Source: Candidatus Gastranaerophilales bacterium (lineage in GTDB: Bacteria; Cyanobacteriota; Vampirovibrionia; Gastranaerophilales; Gastranaerophilaceae). From it: DNA of 14,258 nt. Under the pieces are notes generated by a model that did not search any database, was not told the origin of the DNA, and saw only the letters and a program-made list of their open reading frames with translations. Location: assembly GCA_947632315.1 (NCBI GenBank), contig CANROV010000037.1:1-14258 (forward strand). The letters are read 5' to 3'. Made by a program: the position numbers and the translations under genes. Within the stretch, counting starts at the first letter, position 1. The number at the start of each line of letters is the position of its first letter. Below, piece by piece: positions 1-7,315 of the stretch.

Positions 1-36
1 AGCGTAAGGTCCCTGGTTCGAGTCCAGGATGGCCCA
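1..36 (+). tRNA. 3' part of a tRNA, probably tRNA-Ile(GAU), cut by the window edge
   Basis: The T arm is visible as CCTGG (12-16), loop TTCGAGT (17-23) and CCAGG (24-28). It is followed by the 3' acceptor strand ATGGCCC (29-35) and discriminator A36. Positions 2-6 (GCGTA) fit the 3' strand of the anticodon stem and 7-11 (AGGTC) the variable loop. No CCA is encoded, since GATT follows. The 5' half and the anticodon lie outside the window. The identity is a guess from memory: the run from AGCGTAAGGTC to GGCCCA resembles bacterial and plastid tRNA-Ile(GAU). tRNA-Ala is the main alternative. Confidence 0.85.
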
Positions 37-49
37 GATTTATTTAATT

Positions 50-73
50 AAGACTGTTTCTACAGTCTTTTTT
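50..73 (+). terminator. Intrinsic terminator behind the tRNA
   Basis: A perfect 8-bp stem, AAGACTGT (50-57) with ACAGTCTT (62-69), encloses the 4-nt loop TTCT. The stem runs straight into T residues (68-73). It lies 14 nt after the tRNA and ends that transcript. Confidence 0.85.
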
Positions 74-150
74 GTTGTTAATTTATAAATGCTAAAACAA
101 TAGCAGAACAAAAAATTGTTCACATAATATAAATAATAAAAACCGATTAA

Positions 151-1536
151 CTAAATATATTCGGAGTTTAAAGTATATAAATTTATTCCGCCTGTTGCTT
201 TATATAATGAAATAGTTGAAATTAAGTAATTAATAGTATTAGAAACTTTTTCTTTTTCCGCCATTAAATTAGACTCTTTAGCATATAAAATATCTAATTT
301 AGATGCAGAACCTATTTTTTCTTTATTTTGAACAAGATTAAATATTTTATTTTCAACGTTCATTTTGTTCAAAGCTTCATTATAATTCTTTTTAGATTTA
401 TTTACTTCAGCCAAAGCTGTATTAACTTCTTTAATATCTTCAAAAATTGTTTTTTGATAGTTATTTAGTGCTTCTTCATATTGATATTTTTTAATTTTTA
501 AAAAAGCTAATTTTCTTCCGCCGGAAAAGATATCAAAAGTTGGAGTAATTCCTGCATTTGCTAATTGAGTTGAGGTTTTAAATAAATCTGAAAATTTGTA
601 AGCATTCAAGCCGATTTGACCAAAAATTACAAAGCTTGGAAGCATTTCTTTTCTTGCAATTTTTACATCATAGCCTACACGTTTTATATTTGCTTCCTGT
701 TGGAGGAAATCAGGTCTTTCTTTTATAACATCCGAATTAATTTCATTCGGAATATTATCTAAAACTTTGACATCAGAAAAATGACTTCTTAATAAATCGC
801 CTTCGCCCATAGAAAGATAAGCTCTTATTAAATTCTCCAAAATTTCTCTTTTATCTTCAAAATTATTTTTTTCTTCTTTTAAAGAGGATAATAATTTTTC
901 TTCTTTCAGCACCTCATTTAAAGAGCATAATCCTATATTATATTTATCATTAATTTTATCAACAATTTCTTCTTGAATTTTTATTAATTCATTTTGAATT
1001 TCAAGCAATCTGTCAGTTTTAATAAGATTATAATAATCGGCACAGAAGTCAGAGGACAAAGAGATATAAGTAGCACGCTGAGCTTGTTTTATAATTTCAA
1101 GATTTTCTTTTAAGCTTTTTGTTTTAAGCCTGTTTTTACCCCAAATATCGATTTCATATCCTGCGGTCAGAGGGAATTGGAAATTATTTTGGGCATAGCT
1201 TGGTATTTCCATAGTCCCGAATTTTTGAACTGAAGAACGAAAATCCCTTCCGATAAACCCGTCAAAATACAATTGAGGAAGTTCTGACGCAAACTGCATT
1301 TTAACAAGTTTTTCATTTTCTTTAATTTTCAGTTCGGTATTTTTTAAGTCATAATTTTGTTTATATAAAGTTCTGAGATGTTCTGTTAATATTTCATCGT
1401 GAAAATTCTGCCACCAATCAAGATTCAGATACTGCAAAGTTTCTTTTGTATTATCCTGTTCGACATCTTTATTTTTTGCCGATGTTGGTATAACAGTAAA
1501 AATTATTATTAAAATTAACAGAAAAATTTTTTTCAT
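151..1536 (-). CDS. Outer-membrane efflux channel (TolC superfamily, OprM/NodT-like)
   Basis: This is the trimeric outer-membrane and periplasmic tunnel of a tripartite efflux pump, presumably for the adaptor and MFS pump encoded divergently. I place the start at 1536 (MKKIF, 461 residues) rather than the in-frame ATG at 1551. GGGAATACGGA lies just upstream of 1536, while nothing like a Shine-Dalgarno precedes 1551. The protein opens with a signal peptide (KK, then a run rich in I, L and F, ending near TSA-KN) and has no lipobox cysteine, unlike OprM itself. Family features are the WW-x-x-F opening near mature residue 25, YEIDIWGKNR, ERPDFLQQEANIKR and DIFSGGRKLAFL. Long charged helical stretches fit the alpha-barrel. 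The length is typical of the family. The family is secure; the pump partner is inferred from position. Confidence 0.9.
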   Translation of the reverse strand: MKKIFLLILIIIFTVIPTSAKNKDVEQDNTKETLQYLNLDWWQNFHDEILTEHLRTLYKQNYDLKNTELKIKENEKLVKMQFASELPQLYFDGFIGRDFRSSVQKFGTMEIPSYAQNNFQFPLTAGYEIDIWGKNRLKTKSLKENLEIIKQAQRATYISLSSDFCADYYNLIKTDRLLEIQNELIKIQEEIVDKINDKYNIGLCSLNEVLKEEKLLSSLKEEKNNFEDKREILENLIRAYLSMGEGDLLRSHFSDVKVLDNIPNEINSDVIKERPDFLQQEANIKRVGYDVKIARKEMLPSFVIFGQIGLNAYKFSDLFKTSTQLANAGITPTFDIFSGGRKLAFLKIKKYQYEEALNNYQKTIFEDIKEVNTALAEVNKSKKNYNEALNKMNVENKIFNLVQNKEKIGSASKLDILYAKESNLMAEKEKVSNTINYLISTISLYKATGGINLYTLNSEYI

Positions 1537-1557
1537 ATTCCGTATTCCCATTTAATT

Positions 1558-1578
1558 TGTTGTGTTATAATTACAACA
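1558..1578. promoter_or_regulatory. Putative MarR operator overlapping an extended -10 promoter
   Basis: A perfect inverted repeat, TGTTGT (1558-1563) and ACAACA (1573-1578), flanks a 9-bp AT-rich centre. The 21-bp size suits a MarR dimer. On the plus strand the centre holds TG-T-TATAAT (1563-1571), an extended -10 for the marR-efflux operon with a start site near 1578 and a leader of about 36 nt. The site also lies in the upstream region of the divergent channel gene. A bound repressor would block the plus-strand promoter and could block the minus-strand one. Binding by the adjacent regulator is inferred. Confidence 0.55.
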
Positions 1579-1613
1579 TAATAATTTTATATCAAACAAA
1601 AAAGAAATAAAGC

Positions 1614-2069
1614 ATGCAAAGAAGTATTTTAAGGAAAAGAATCAGAGCAAGGCTTTCAGCTACCGAAATATTATTAAGAGCGTTATCAAACAAGATTTTT
1701 TCAGAAAATGATATTATGATTACTCCTGAGCAGTATACAATATTATCATTAATAACGGATAACAAAGAATTGTATCAAAGGCAATTATCTGAAATTACTC
1801 TTAAGGATAGAGCAAATATAAGCAGGATAATAAAAATATTAGAAGGGAAGGGACTGGTAGTAAGGATATCCGATTCAAACGGAAGGCAAATATTTAAGGT
1901 TAAACCGACACAAAAGGGGATTGAATTAAGTAATAAAATCCAGCCTCTGGCAAAGAAGATAAGACAAATTGCTACGGAGGAAATATCAAACGAGGAAATG
2001 GAAATTTTTTTGAATACTTTGGATAAAATATTTTGCAACATAGAAACCAAAGTTTCACTTCAAATTTAG
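1614..2069 (+). CDS. MarR-family winged-helix transcriptional regulator
   Basis: This is a dimeric DNA-binding repressor, probably ligand-responsive and controlling the flanking efflux genes. The 151 residues have the MarR layout. N-terminal dimerisation helices contain LSATEILLRAL. The core starts at ITPEQYTILSLI, the helix-turn-helix is around LSEITLKDRANISRIIKILEG, and the wing around VVRISDSNGRQIFKVKPTQKG. A C-terminal helix pair for dimerisation follows. The gene is the first of a plus-strand set (12 nt to the adaptor gene) and is divergent from the channel gene. The Shine-Dalgarno is weak (AAAGAAATAAAGC before ATG). The family is clear; the effector and true target are unknown, with autoregulation suggested by the palindrome just upstream. 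Confidence 0.9.
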   Translation: MQRSILRKRIRARLSATEILLRALSNKIFSENDIMITPEQYTILSLITDNKELYQRQLSEITLKDRANISRIIKILEGKGLVVRISDSNGRQIFKVKPTQKGIELSNKIQPLAKKIRQIATEEISNEEMEIFLNTLDKIFCNIETKVSLQI

Positions 2070-2081
2070 AGAGAGGGAAAA

Positions 2082-3065
2082 ATGGAAAATGATACTAAGC
2101 CGAAAATAAATACGGAACAAGAAGATAACAGACCTGAATTTAAGAAAAAAAGAGTTTTTGTTCCTATAATTACAATTATAATATTTATAATATTTGGAAT
2201 AATATATTCCATACATAATTATTATTATAAATCAACAGATGATGCATTTATTGAAGGAAACATAATAACGGTGGCGCCCAGAATTTCCGGGCAGGTAATA
2301 TCATTGAAAGCAGATGATAATAAGAACGTAAAAAAGGGCGATTTACTTTTAGAAATTGACCCTAATGACTATAAAATAAAACTAAAGCAATCACAATCCA
2401 AGCTTGAAGAAGCAAGAGCATCGTTAATAAATATTGAAAATGAAGTAAAAAAGGCATTGTCTGAATTTGAATTTGCTCAAAATGATTTTGACCGATATTC
2501 TAAAATGTATCAAAAGGGGATAGTTTCAAAACAGGAATACGAAGAAAGCAAGACAAAGTTATCTGCTTCAGAGTCTGTATATAATTCCGCAAAAGCGAAA
2601 TATGAAGAAACAACATCCGCAATAAAAAGATTGGAAGCTGAAAAAGAACAAGATGAATTAAATCTGTCATATACAAAGATATATGCTTCACAAGACGGAA
2701 TGATAACAAATAGAAGTGTAGAGGAAGGGAATTATGTACAAACCGCACAGCCATTGTTTGCATTGGTTCCCGAAAAAATATGGATTGTAGCTAATTTTAA
2801 AGAAACGCAAATAGCAAATATGAAAAAAGGACAGCCTGTAACAATAAAAATCGATACTTTTGGCAGAAAAAAATTCAAAGGAGAAGTAGAAAGCATACAG
2901 AGGTCGACAGGTGCTAAAGCAAGCTTATTTCCGCCTGAAAATGCTGTCGGAAGCTACGTAAAAATAGTACAGAGAGTTCCCGTTAAAATTATTTTTACTG
3001 AAGATATTTCCGAATATAATATAGTACCCGGTATGTCAGTAGTGCCTGAGGTAAAAGTTAAATAA
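2082..3065 (+). CDS. EmrA/HlyD-family membrane-fusion (periplasmic adaptor) protein
   Basis: This adaptor links the inner-membrane MFS pump to the outer-membrane channel. The 327 residues begin with a charged cytosolic tail, followed by one transmembrane helix at about residues 26-46 (VFVPIITIIIFIIFGIIYSI). Next comes the EmrA signature STDDAFIEGNIITVAPRISG and the first half of the lipoyl domain (VKKGDLLLEIDPNDY). A coiled-coil hairpin spans about residues 105-195. The second lipoyl half is around ASQDGMITNRSVEEGNYV, followed by beta-barrel sequence (WIVANFKETQIANMKKGQPV). AGAGAGAGGG precedes the ATG. The stop and the next start share one base (TAATG), so translation of the pump is probably coupled. 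Confidence 0.92.
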   Translation: MENDTKPKINTEQEDNRPEFKKKRVFVPIITIIIFIIFGIIYSIHNYYYKSTDDAFIEGNIITVAPRISGQVISLKADDNKNVKKGDLLLEIDPNDYKIKLKQSQSKLEEARASLINIENEVKKALSEFEFAQNDFDRYSKMYQKGIVSKQEYEESKTKLSASESVYNSAKAKYEETTSAIKRLEAEKEQDELNLSYTKIYASQDGMITNRSVEEGNYVQTAQPLFALVPEKIWIVANFKETQIANMKKGQPVTIKIDTFGRKKFKGEVESIQRSTGAKASLFPPENAVGSYVKIVQRVPVKIIFTEDISEYNIVPGMSVVPEVKVK

Positions 3066-4606
3066 TGAGTGATGGATGTAAAAATCAAATTAAATCTCCA
3101 TTATGGCTGATATCATTATCAATATTACTGCCGGCTTCATTTTCTTGTCTTGCCACATCGGCGACTAATGTAGCTATTCCCCATATAGCAGGTTATTTCG
3201 GCTCAACTGTTGATGAGGCTAATTGGGTTATAACTTCATATATGATAGCAAATGCTTGTTTGATTTTAATGACAGGCTGGCTGGAAAACTTAATGGGGAG
3301 AAAATTATTTTTAAAAATTTTTATATCAATATTTGCAATAGGTTCATTAATATGTGCTATAGCACCAAACCTAAATTTAATGGTATTAGGAAGGCTCATA
3401 CAAGGTATTGGCGGTGGGCCGATGACGCCAATTGCACAGTCAATATTATTATCATCTTTTCCTTATGAAAAAAGGAGTATAGCAATGAGTTTATTTGGAT
3501 TTGCGGTAATGGTATTTGCTATACTGGGGCCGACTTTTGGAGGATTTATTGTTGATAATGCCGATTGGCAGTGGATATACTTAATAAATATACCCGTTGC
3601 AATTATATCGATTTCATTAGTTCACGCAAATATAGAGGAAATGGAAGTCAGAAAAAAAATAACCAAAATTGACTTTCCGGGAATGATTTCTCTTGTAATA
3701 TGGCTTTTATCTATGCAGGTAGTACTTGATAAAGGACAGCAGTTTAATTGGTTTGATTCTTCTTTTATTTGTATCTTGAGTTCTTTAGCTGTAATATCAT
3801 TAGTGTTTTTTATTGTTTGGGAGTTAGAATATAAAAATCCGTTAGTAAATATAAGAATATTTAAAGACAAGAATTTTTTTACAGGCACAATATTATCTGC
3901 AGCCGTTAACATGATTGTATTTTCAAGTATAGTTTTAATTCCTCAGTTTTTGCAGAATATGATGGGATATACAGCTATGATAAGCGGAATGGCTTTAGCA
4001 CCAAGAATAATATCTTCTGTAATTATGATTGTTTTAATAAATCCTTTGATGAAAATATTTGATAACAGAATATTAATTTCAATTGGTTTTTTCTTCTTGG
4101 GAATATCAGTATTAATGTATTCAAATATAAATTTGATGATTTCATTTAATTATGTAGCCATACCCAATATATTATTGGGAGTTGGTATAATAATGATATT
4201 TATCCCTGTATCATCATTAGTATTAGGGACATTACCAAAGTCGGAATTATCAAATGGGGCAAGTCTGCATAATTTGTGTAAAACGGTATGTACGGCTGCA
4301 GCTGCTTCTATAGCAAATACATTGGTTGCACGACACGCACAAATCCATCAGGTTTATTTAGTAAAAAACTTATCAGATTTTAGTATAATTTTTCAACAAA
4401 AAATTTCTTCGTTAATTCATACATTTATGATATCAGGTTCTGCAATTTCAGCACAAATAAAAGCTAATGCTTACTTATACAAATCAATGGTTGTTCAATC
4501 AAAATTAATGGCATATGTTGATGTGTTTGAAATATTTGCCATGATTGCTTTTTTATTAATTCCGCTGTCTTATACCCTGAAAACAGCACAAAAAAATAAG
4601 TTATAA
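3065..4606 (+). CDS. EmrB/QacA-type MFS drug exporter (DHA2 family, 14 helices)
   Basis: This is an inner-membrane proton-coupled multidrug exporter and the energised part of the pump. The 513 residues are hydrophobic throughout, in the size range of 14-helix DHA2 transporters. Recognisable parts are helix 1 with ATSATNVAIPHIAG and DEANWVITSYMIANA. The MFS loop motif appears as GWLENLMGRKLFLK. Motif C in helix 5 is AILGPTFGGFIVDNADWQWIYLINIP, split here at DNADW. An EmrB-like C-terminal stretch (LSNGASLHNLCKTVCTAAAAS) also fits. The gene overlaps the adaptor stop by one base and forms an operon with it and the MarR gene. The substrate cannot be read from the sequence. It ends 8 nt before the stop of the convergent small gene. 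Confidence 0.93.
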   Translation: MSDGCKNQIKSPLWLISLSILLPASFSCLATSATNVAIPHIAGYFGSTVDEANWVITSYMIANACLILMTGWLENLMGRKLFLKIFISIFAIGSLICAIAPNLNLMVLGRLIQGIGGGPMTPIAQSILLSSFPYEKRSIAMSLFGFAVMVFAILGPTFGGFIVDNADWQWIYLINIPVAIISISLVHANIEEMEVRKKITKIDFPGMISLVIWLLSMQVVLDKGQQFNWFDSSFICILSSLAVISLVFFIVWELEYKNPLVNIRIFKDKNFFTGTILSAAVNMIVFSSIVLIPQFLQNMMGYTAMISGMALAPRIISSVIMIVLINPLMKIFDNRILISIGFFFLGISVLMYSNINLMISFNYVAIPNILLGVGIIMIFIPVSSLVLGTLPKSELSNGASLHNLCKTVCTAAAASIANTLVARHAQIHQVYLVKNLSDFSIIFQQKISSLIHTFMISGSAISAQIKANAYLYKSMVVQSKLMAYVDVFEIFAMIAFLLIPLSYTLKTAQKNKL

Positions 4607-4614
4607 TATCACTG

Positions 4615-4848
4615 CTAGGTTATCAAATGAAAGGTTTTTTGCGTTGATTTCCTATATAAGGTGGTGACATTACTTAGTTTTTGGACTTCACTCATCTTCT
4701 TTTTCAGTTTTTGTTCCATCGATATCTGCATAGAATATAGTGTCATCGACGCCCAAAATATTTCCCGCTTTTGATGATTTATTGTTTCATCTTCATTATT
4801 GTATAAATTGACAGTATTTTCTTTTTCACTAACTTCGATAGTAGTCAT
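4615..4848 (-). CDS. Small hypothetical protein, 77 residues
   Basis: I do not recognise this protein. AAAGAGAG lies about 8 nt before the ATG, and no other gene covers this DNA, so the frame is not a shadow. The protein is hydrophilic with an acidic N-terminal third (EVSEKENTVNLYNNEDE) and a basic central and C-terminal part (EQKLKKKMSEVQKL). It has no signal peptide or membrane helix and is probably mostly helical. It lies tail-to-tail with the MFS gene. The 214 bp upstream contain no gene, only AT-rich DNA with an 8-bp direct repeat. It could be a small cytosolic or regulatory protein, or a chance frame. Confidence 0.45.
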   Translation of the reverse strand: MTTIEVSEKENTVNLYNNEDETINHQKREIFWASMTLYSMQISMEQKLKKKMSEVQKLSNVTTLYRKSTQKTFHLIT

Positions 4849-5062
4849 GATATTAGCTCTCTTTTTGTCATAGATATTTTGCCGGATTAAAGCTTTGAGT
4901 GTACCTTAATCAAAACTTTTTCCGTATGTATGCGTGTTTAGTAAGTTCATAGAGTGTACATTTTATTAATTACTTTTTGTAACTAATATATGTAAAACTT
5001 ATTGAACTTATATATATAAAGTATATACAGAGGAAAATATTGCTTTTTACAGAAAGAGAATG

Positions 5063-6886
5063 TTAACAATTTTTAATATTCATGTGTTCTAATTTATCAG
5101 CGCCATATTTGCAGATATAAAGGAAAAGAATTTCTCTGTGAATAAGATACATCCAAAGGGGATTGTTATAAGCTTTATTACACTGCTGAAGACAAAAATC
5201 AGCCATCTGATTAATTTCTTTCTCATTCATTCCGACAGATGTTTCAAAATGATATACGGGAGAAAATGCCTCTAAATCTTTATATATTTTTGTAATATTA
5301 TATTTTTCGGGATTTTTATTAAGAGTGGTATGTTTCCCTAATGTAAACACACTGCGTCCGTAGCTGGAGATTATATCTGTATGAGTTTTGATAAATTCAA
5401 TAGTTTCAATAGCATCGTCTTTAGTTTCTGACGGAAAACCAAAGAAAATAAAAGCGAAATTCCAAATTCCCAATTTCCTTGAATTAGTAAGAATTTCAAT
5501 TCTTTTATCCAAATCAATACCTTTATTAATTAACTCCATAACTTTAGTTGAAGCGGATTCAAAACCCCAAAGAAGCATTCTTAAACCTGAATTATATGCA
5601 TTGGATAAAATATCCGGGGTAAAGTCCGATTCTATTCTGGCATTGTTAAACCAATAAATTTTTAAGTTTCTTTCTTTTATTTTATCGGACATAATATTTA
5701 AATAATGAGGCGAAATACATTCATCTATTAATTCAAAATGAGAAATTCCGTATTTTTTATTAATAAATTCCAAGTCATCAATAAATTTATCAACAGATTT
5801 AACTGATAATTTTTGGCCGAAATCGTGGTCGCAAAAACTGCATTTACCCCAGTAACATCCTCTTGAAGATTGCTGAGGTAAAACGATATCGGGAGTTAAA
5901 TATTTCTTTAAATCGAAATCACTCAAATCGGAAACATTTAAATCATTTAAATTAATAGGTTTTGTATATTCATTTACAATAACTTTGTCATTTTGCAAAT
6001 AAATAAGATTATGAACTTTATCAATATTTAAATCACCTGAAAGATATTTAATAAATTCTAAGGTAGGAATTTCACCTTCATCAACAATGAGAAAATCGCA
6101 GAAGGTTTTAAAAAATTCAGGTGTATTTTGAAGAGTATCAACTAATCTTGAAAAATAATTTCCGCCTATTTGGATTTTAGCATTTGTTTTTTTCTTTAAA
6201 GTATAAGCAAGAGTTAAAGCTGATACAATTTGTGTTGTGGAATTAATCGACAGTCCGATTAAATCAGGTTTTAAATCAAGTATTTTATTTATATATTTTT
6301 CATAGAAATCAGAAAATATATTATAAGTAGAGGCACTTTTTAACATATCTTGAAATTCGAGCTTAAAAAAAGGATTATAGTAGTTACCTATTTGAATTTG
6401 TGCCGGAAAAAACGGCAAAGAAACAATTTCAAGACAGAAATCTATGTTATATAGTGCTTTAGTTAACTGATTAGGGTCATAAAATAATTTATTATCTCTT
6501 AAAACTTTCAAAGAATAATCAATATTTTCTATTGATTTAAGCACTTTATCCCGATTTTGAACGGTGAATTCTTTAATTTTATTATATTTTAGCAGATTAG
6601 ATTTAAATAAATCATCATATTCATTTTGATTTTTACCTTTAACAAAGTTGGTTTGAAGGAAATCAAATAATGACGGCAGTTGATTTTTTGCTGTTTCAAG
6701 TGATTTATATAAATATTTTTTATTAAGAACATGAAGATAATATTCTATATTAAAATCTAAAATTTTAGTATTAAAACCATTTTGTCTTAAAAATGTTGCA
6801 ATAGGTACGAGAGAGAAAGGCGGATTCAAAGGAAGCCATTGGGGTGTAGCAATAAAAACAGATTTTATATTTTGTTTTTTATCCAT
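5063..6886 (-). CDS. Radical SAM protein with N-terminal cobalamin-binding-like domain (paralogue A)
   Basis: The 607 residues have a B12-binding-type N-terminal domain. It opens as VFIATPQWLPLNPPFSLVPI, then LDFNIEYY, with later parts LIGLSINSTTQIVSALTLAY, IQIGGNYFSR and FLIVDEGE. A radical SAM barrel starts at SSRGCYWGKCSFCDH; the three cysteines are C344, C349 and C352, giving CX4CX2C rather than CX3CX2C. LLWGFESASTKVMELINKGI and FIFFGFPSETKDDAIET are typical downstream parts of the barrel. The C-terminal tail contains GRSVFTLGKHTT and NPLWMYLIHREILFLYICKYG. The last two blocks recur in the divergent paralogue. There is no Shine-Dalgarno, and an extended -10 ends 7 nt before the ATG, so the mRNA may be leaderless. 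Alignment with the paralogue supports this start. The substrate is unknown; peptide modification or methyl transfer is only inferred. Confidence 0.85.
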   Translation of the reverse strand: MDKKQNIKSVFIATPQWLPLNPPFSLVPIATFLRQNGFNTKILDFNIEYYLHVLNKKYLYKSLETAKNQLPSLFDFLQTNFVKGKNQNEYDDLFKSNLLKYNKIKEFTVQNRDKVLKSIENIDYSLKVLRDNKLFYDPNQLTKALYNIDFCLEIVSLPFFPAQIQIGNYYNPFFKLEFQDMLKSASTYNIFSDFYEKYINKILDLKPDLIGLSINSTTQIVSALTLAYTLKKKTNAKIQIGGNYFSRLVDTLQNTPEFFKTFCDFLIVDEGEIPTLEFIKYLSGDLNIDKVHNLIYLQNDKVIVNEYTKPINLNDLNVSDLSDFDLKKYLTPDIVLPQQSSRGCYWGKCSFCDHDFGQKLSVKSVDKFIDDLEFINKKYGISHFELIDECISPHYLNIMSDKIKERNLKIYWFNNARIESDFTPDILSNAYNSGLRMLLWGFESASTKVMELINKGIDLDKRIEILTNSRKLGIWNFAFIFFGFPSETKDDAIETIEFIKTHTDIISSYGRSVFTLGKHTTLNKNPEKYNITKIYKDLEAFSPVYHFETSVGMNEKEINQMADFCLQQCNKAYNNPLWMYLIHREILFLYICKYGADKLEHMNIKNC

Positions 6887-6933
6887 AATACAGATTATAG
6901 CATTTACAGAGATAAAGTGCTATAATTGATTTA
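6887..6933. promoter_or_regulatory. Back-to-back extended -10 promoters for the divergent radical SAM genes
   Basis: A perfect 9-bp inverted repeat, ATTATAGCA (6894-6902) and TGCTATAAT (6918-6926), is separated by 15 bp. Each arm read outward is TGCTATAAT, an exact extended -10 (TGnTATAAT). The plus-strand start would be near A6933, giving a 14-nt leader that begins at the Shine-Dalgarno AAAGGAGA (6933-6940). The minus-strand start would be near 6887/6886, at the ATG of paralogue A. The -35 region of each promoter overlaps the other's -10, so polymerase may not be able to occupy both at once. The same repeat could also serve as a regulator site. Confidence 0.6.
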
Positions 6934-6946
6934 AAGGAGAGTGAAA

Positions 6947-7315
6947 ATGGCAGAAGAAAACAAAGAAAACAAAGAAAATAACGTGGATTTTATTAATTTT
7001 AACGAAGATCATCCTAATACAATTGAATACAAAAAAATACTGGCAGAGCAGGCAGAATATAAAGAAAAGATAAGAAAAAATCTTGAAAGACTAGGTTTTA
7101 CGGAAGAAGAAAAAAAAGAAATATTTGATATTATAGAGTATCATTATATATTGATGGAAACGGCCAAAATACCTTTAAATAATATTACGGAAAATGATGT
7201 ATTGGATGTTGTTGAAGAAAAGGTTAAATTAAGTATAAAAGAGATATCCAAACATATGCTTATGATATTACGTGAGCGTGTAGAAAAGATTATGGCCGGT
7301 AAAAATTTGAAATGA
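6947..7315 (+). CDS. Hypothetical charged helical protein coupled to a radical SAM gene, 122 residues
   Basis: I do not recognise this family. The start is ATG 6947, 6 nt after the strong Shine-Dalgarno AAAGGAGA (6933-6940). The in-frame GTG at 6941 directly abuts that Shine-Dalgarno and is unlikely. The protein opens with a disordered-looking Glu/Asn/Lys stretch (residues 1-15). The rest looks almost wholly helical: YKKILAEQAEYKEKIRKNLERLGF, then EEEKKEIFDIIEYHYIL, then DVLDVVEEKVKLSIKEISKHM. It has no cysteine, signal peptide or membrane segment, so it should be cytosolic. The stop overlaps the next start as ATGA, implying translational coupling and perhaps a stoichiometric complex with the following radical SAM enzyme. 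A substrate-recognition or chaperone role is only a guess. Confidence 0.75.
   Translation: MAEENKENKENNVDFINFNEDHPNTIEYKKILAEQAEYKEKIRKNLERLGFTEEEKKEIFDIIEYHYILMETAKIPLNNITENDVLDVVEEKVKLSIKEISKHMLMILRERVEKIMAGKNLK

Noticed and set aside
106..121. Palindrome GAACAA-AAAA-TTGTTC as terminator of the channel gene
   Set aside because: The stem is only 6 bp and AT-rich, and no T run follows on the minus strand; it may be chance.
1537..1551. Upstream ATG (MGIRN) as the start of the outer-membrane channel
   Set aside because: No Shine-Dalgarno precedes it, while GGGAATACGGA precedes the ATG at 1536, which also opens a normal signal peptide.
1775..2050. Minus-strand open frame opposite the MarR gene
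   Set aside because: It lies wholly within a well-supported gene and has no recognisable domain. The same applies to the other frames opposite or inside the HlyD, MFS and radical SAM genes.
6941..6946. GTG at 6941 as the start of the 122-residue protein
   Set aside because: It directly abuts the Shine-Dalgarno AAAGGAGA; ATG 6947 has the right spacing.
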